Below are positions 63,987-64,000 of a DNA stretch of 64,000 nucleotides, in pieces (position 1 is the stretch's first letter; every line of letters begins with the position of its first letter). Position numbers and translations under genes: made by a program. The DNA is from RH-chloro-G1 sp003670575 (GTDB lineage Bacteria; Chloroflexota; Dehalococcoidia; UBA2979), in contig CANMOP010000005.1 in the NCBI GenBank assembly GCA_947499615.1, forward strand, positions 34,582 through 98,581, read 5' to 3'. The notes beneath the pieces were generated by a model. The model ran no database searches and had not been told where the DNA came from. It saw only the letters and a list, made by a program, of their open reading frames with translations.

Positions 63987-64000
63987 GATGTGGAGTGTAG

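Overview
This 64 kb window is chromosomal DNA from a high-GC bacterium with densely packed genes. I infer Chloroflexota, near the Dehalococcoidia, with moderate confidence. The grounds are an 11-subunit complex I operon lacking nuoE, nuoF and nuoG, YidC without a large periplasmic domain, VKOR/DsbA-type disulfide genes, dnaJ-hspR-clp together with a CIRCE-controlled groESL, and frequent GTG or TTG starts. An actinobacterial relative is the main alternative. I see no prophage, insertion sequence, CRISPR array or rRNA. One tRNA gene (tRNA-Thr, CGT) is present.

Layout. 0.2-4.3 kb: a SufR-like regulator, a membrane protein with a degenerate PP2C domain and a beta-propeller, and tsaD. 4.3-6.6 kb: a reverse-strand XRE regulator-DUF2851-GNAT unit with 4-base overlaps. 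6.7-8.9 kb: groES-groEL behind a CIRCE operator and followed by a terminator. 9-13.7 kb, reverse strand: two proteins of unknown function, an M16 peptidase, a metallo-beta-lactamase-fold hydrolase, a MutY-like glycosylase lacking the catalytic Glu, and a MaoC hydratase. 13.7-18.9 kb, forward: a YetF-like membrane protein, lysA, holB, ricT and a rhodanese. 18.9-23.1 kb, reverse: an MFS transporter, a DinB-like protein, RidA, parB and parA. 23.2-27.5 kb, reverse: rpmH-rnpA-yidD-propeller lipoprotein-yidC-jag, with a perfect parS site at the lipoprotein start codon. rpmH, rnpA, yidC, jag, parA, parB and parS together place the window close to the replication origin, but dnaA is not here.

27.6-34.4 kb: a small membrane protein, a peroxiredoxin, a MerR regulator, an unknown protein, tRNA-Thr, a GT-C-type membrane protein, a small unknown protein, and VKOR, DsbA-like and DUF3105 proteins (an oxidative-folding set). 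34.4-38.5 kb: dnaJ-hspR-clp chaperone locus. 38.7-46.4 kb: an NnrS/heme-copper-oxidase-like membrane protein, an unknown protein, secA, prs, bioY and a MOSC protein. 46.4-50.6 kb: a Fic AMP-transferase diverging from valS. The valS leader contains a short reading frame with three consecutive valine codons directly before an intrinsic terminator, which is a candidate ribosome-mediated attenuator. 50.6-51.8 kb: a secreted protein with a run of 11 G in its upstream region. 52.0-62.3 kb: nuoABCDHIJKLMN. 62.5-63.8 kb: type I glutamine synthetase, with a folded three-way-junction element upstream.

Most gene pairs inside operons overlap by ATGA, GTGA, TTGA or TAATG. These overlaps decide several start codons. 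A family of GC-rich palindromic repeats is scattered through the intergenic regions, and one copy is translated inside the DUF2851 gene.
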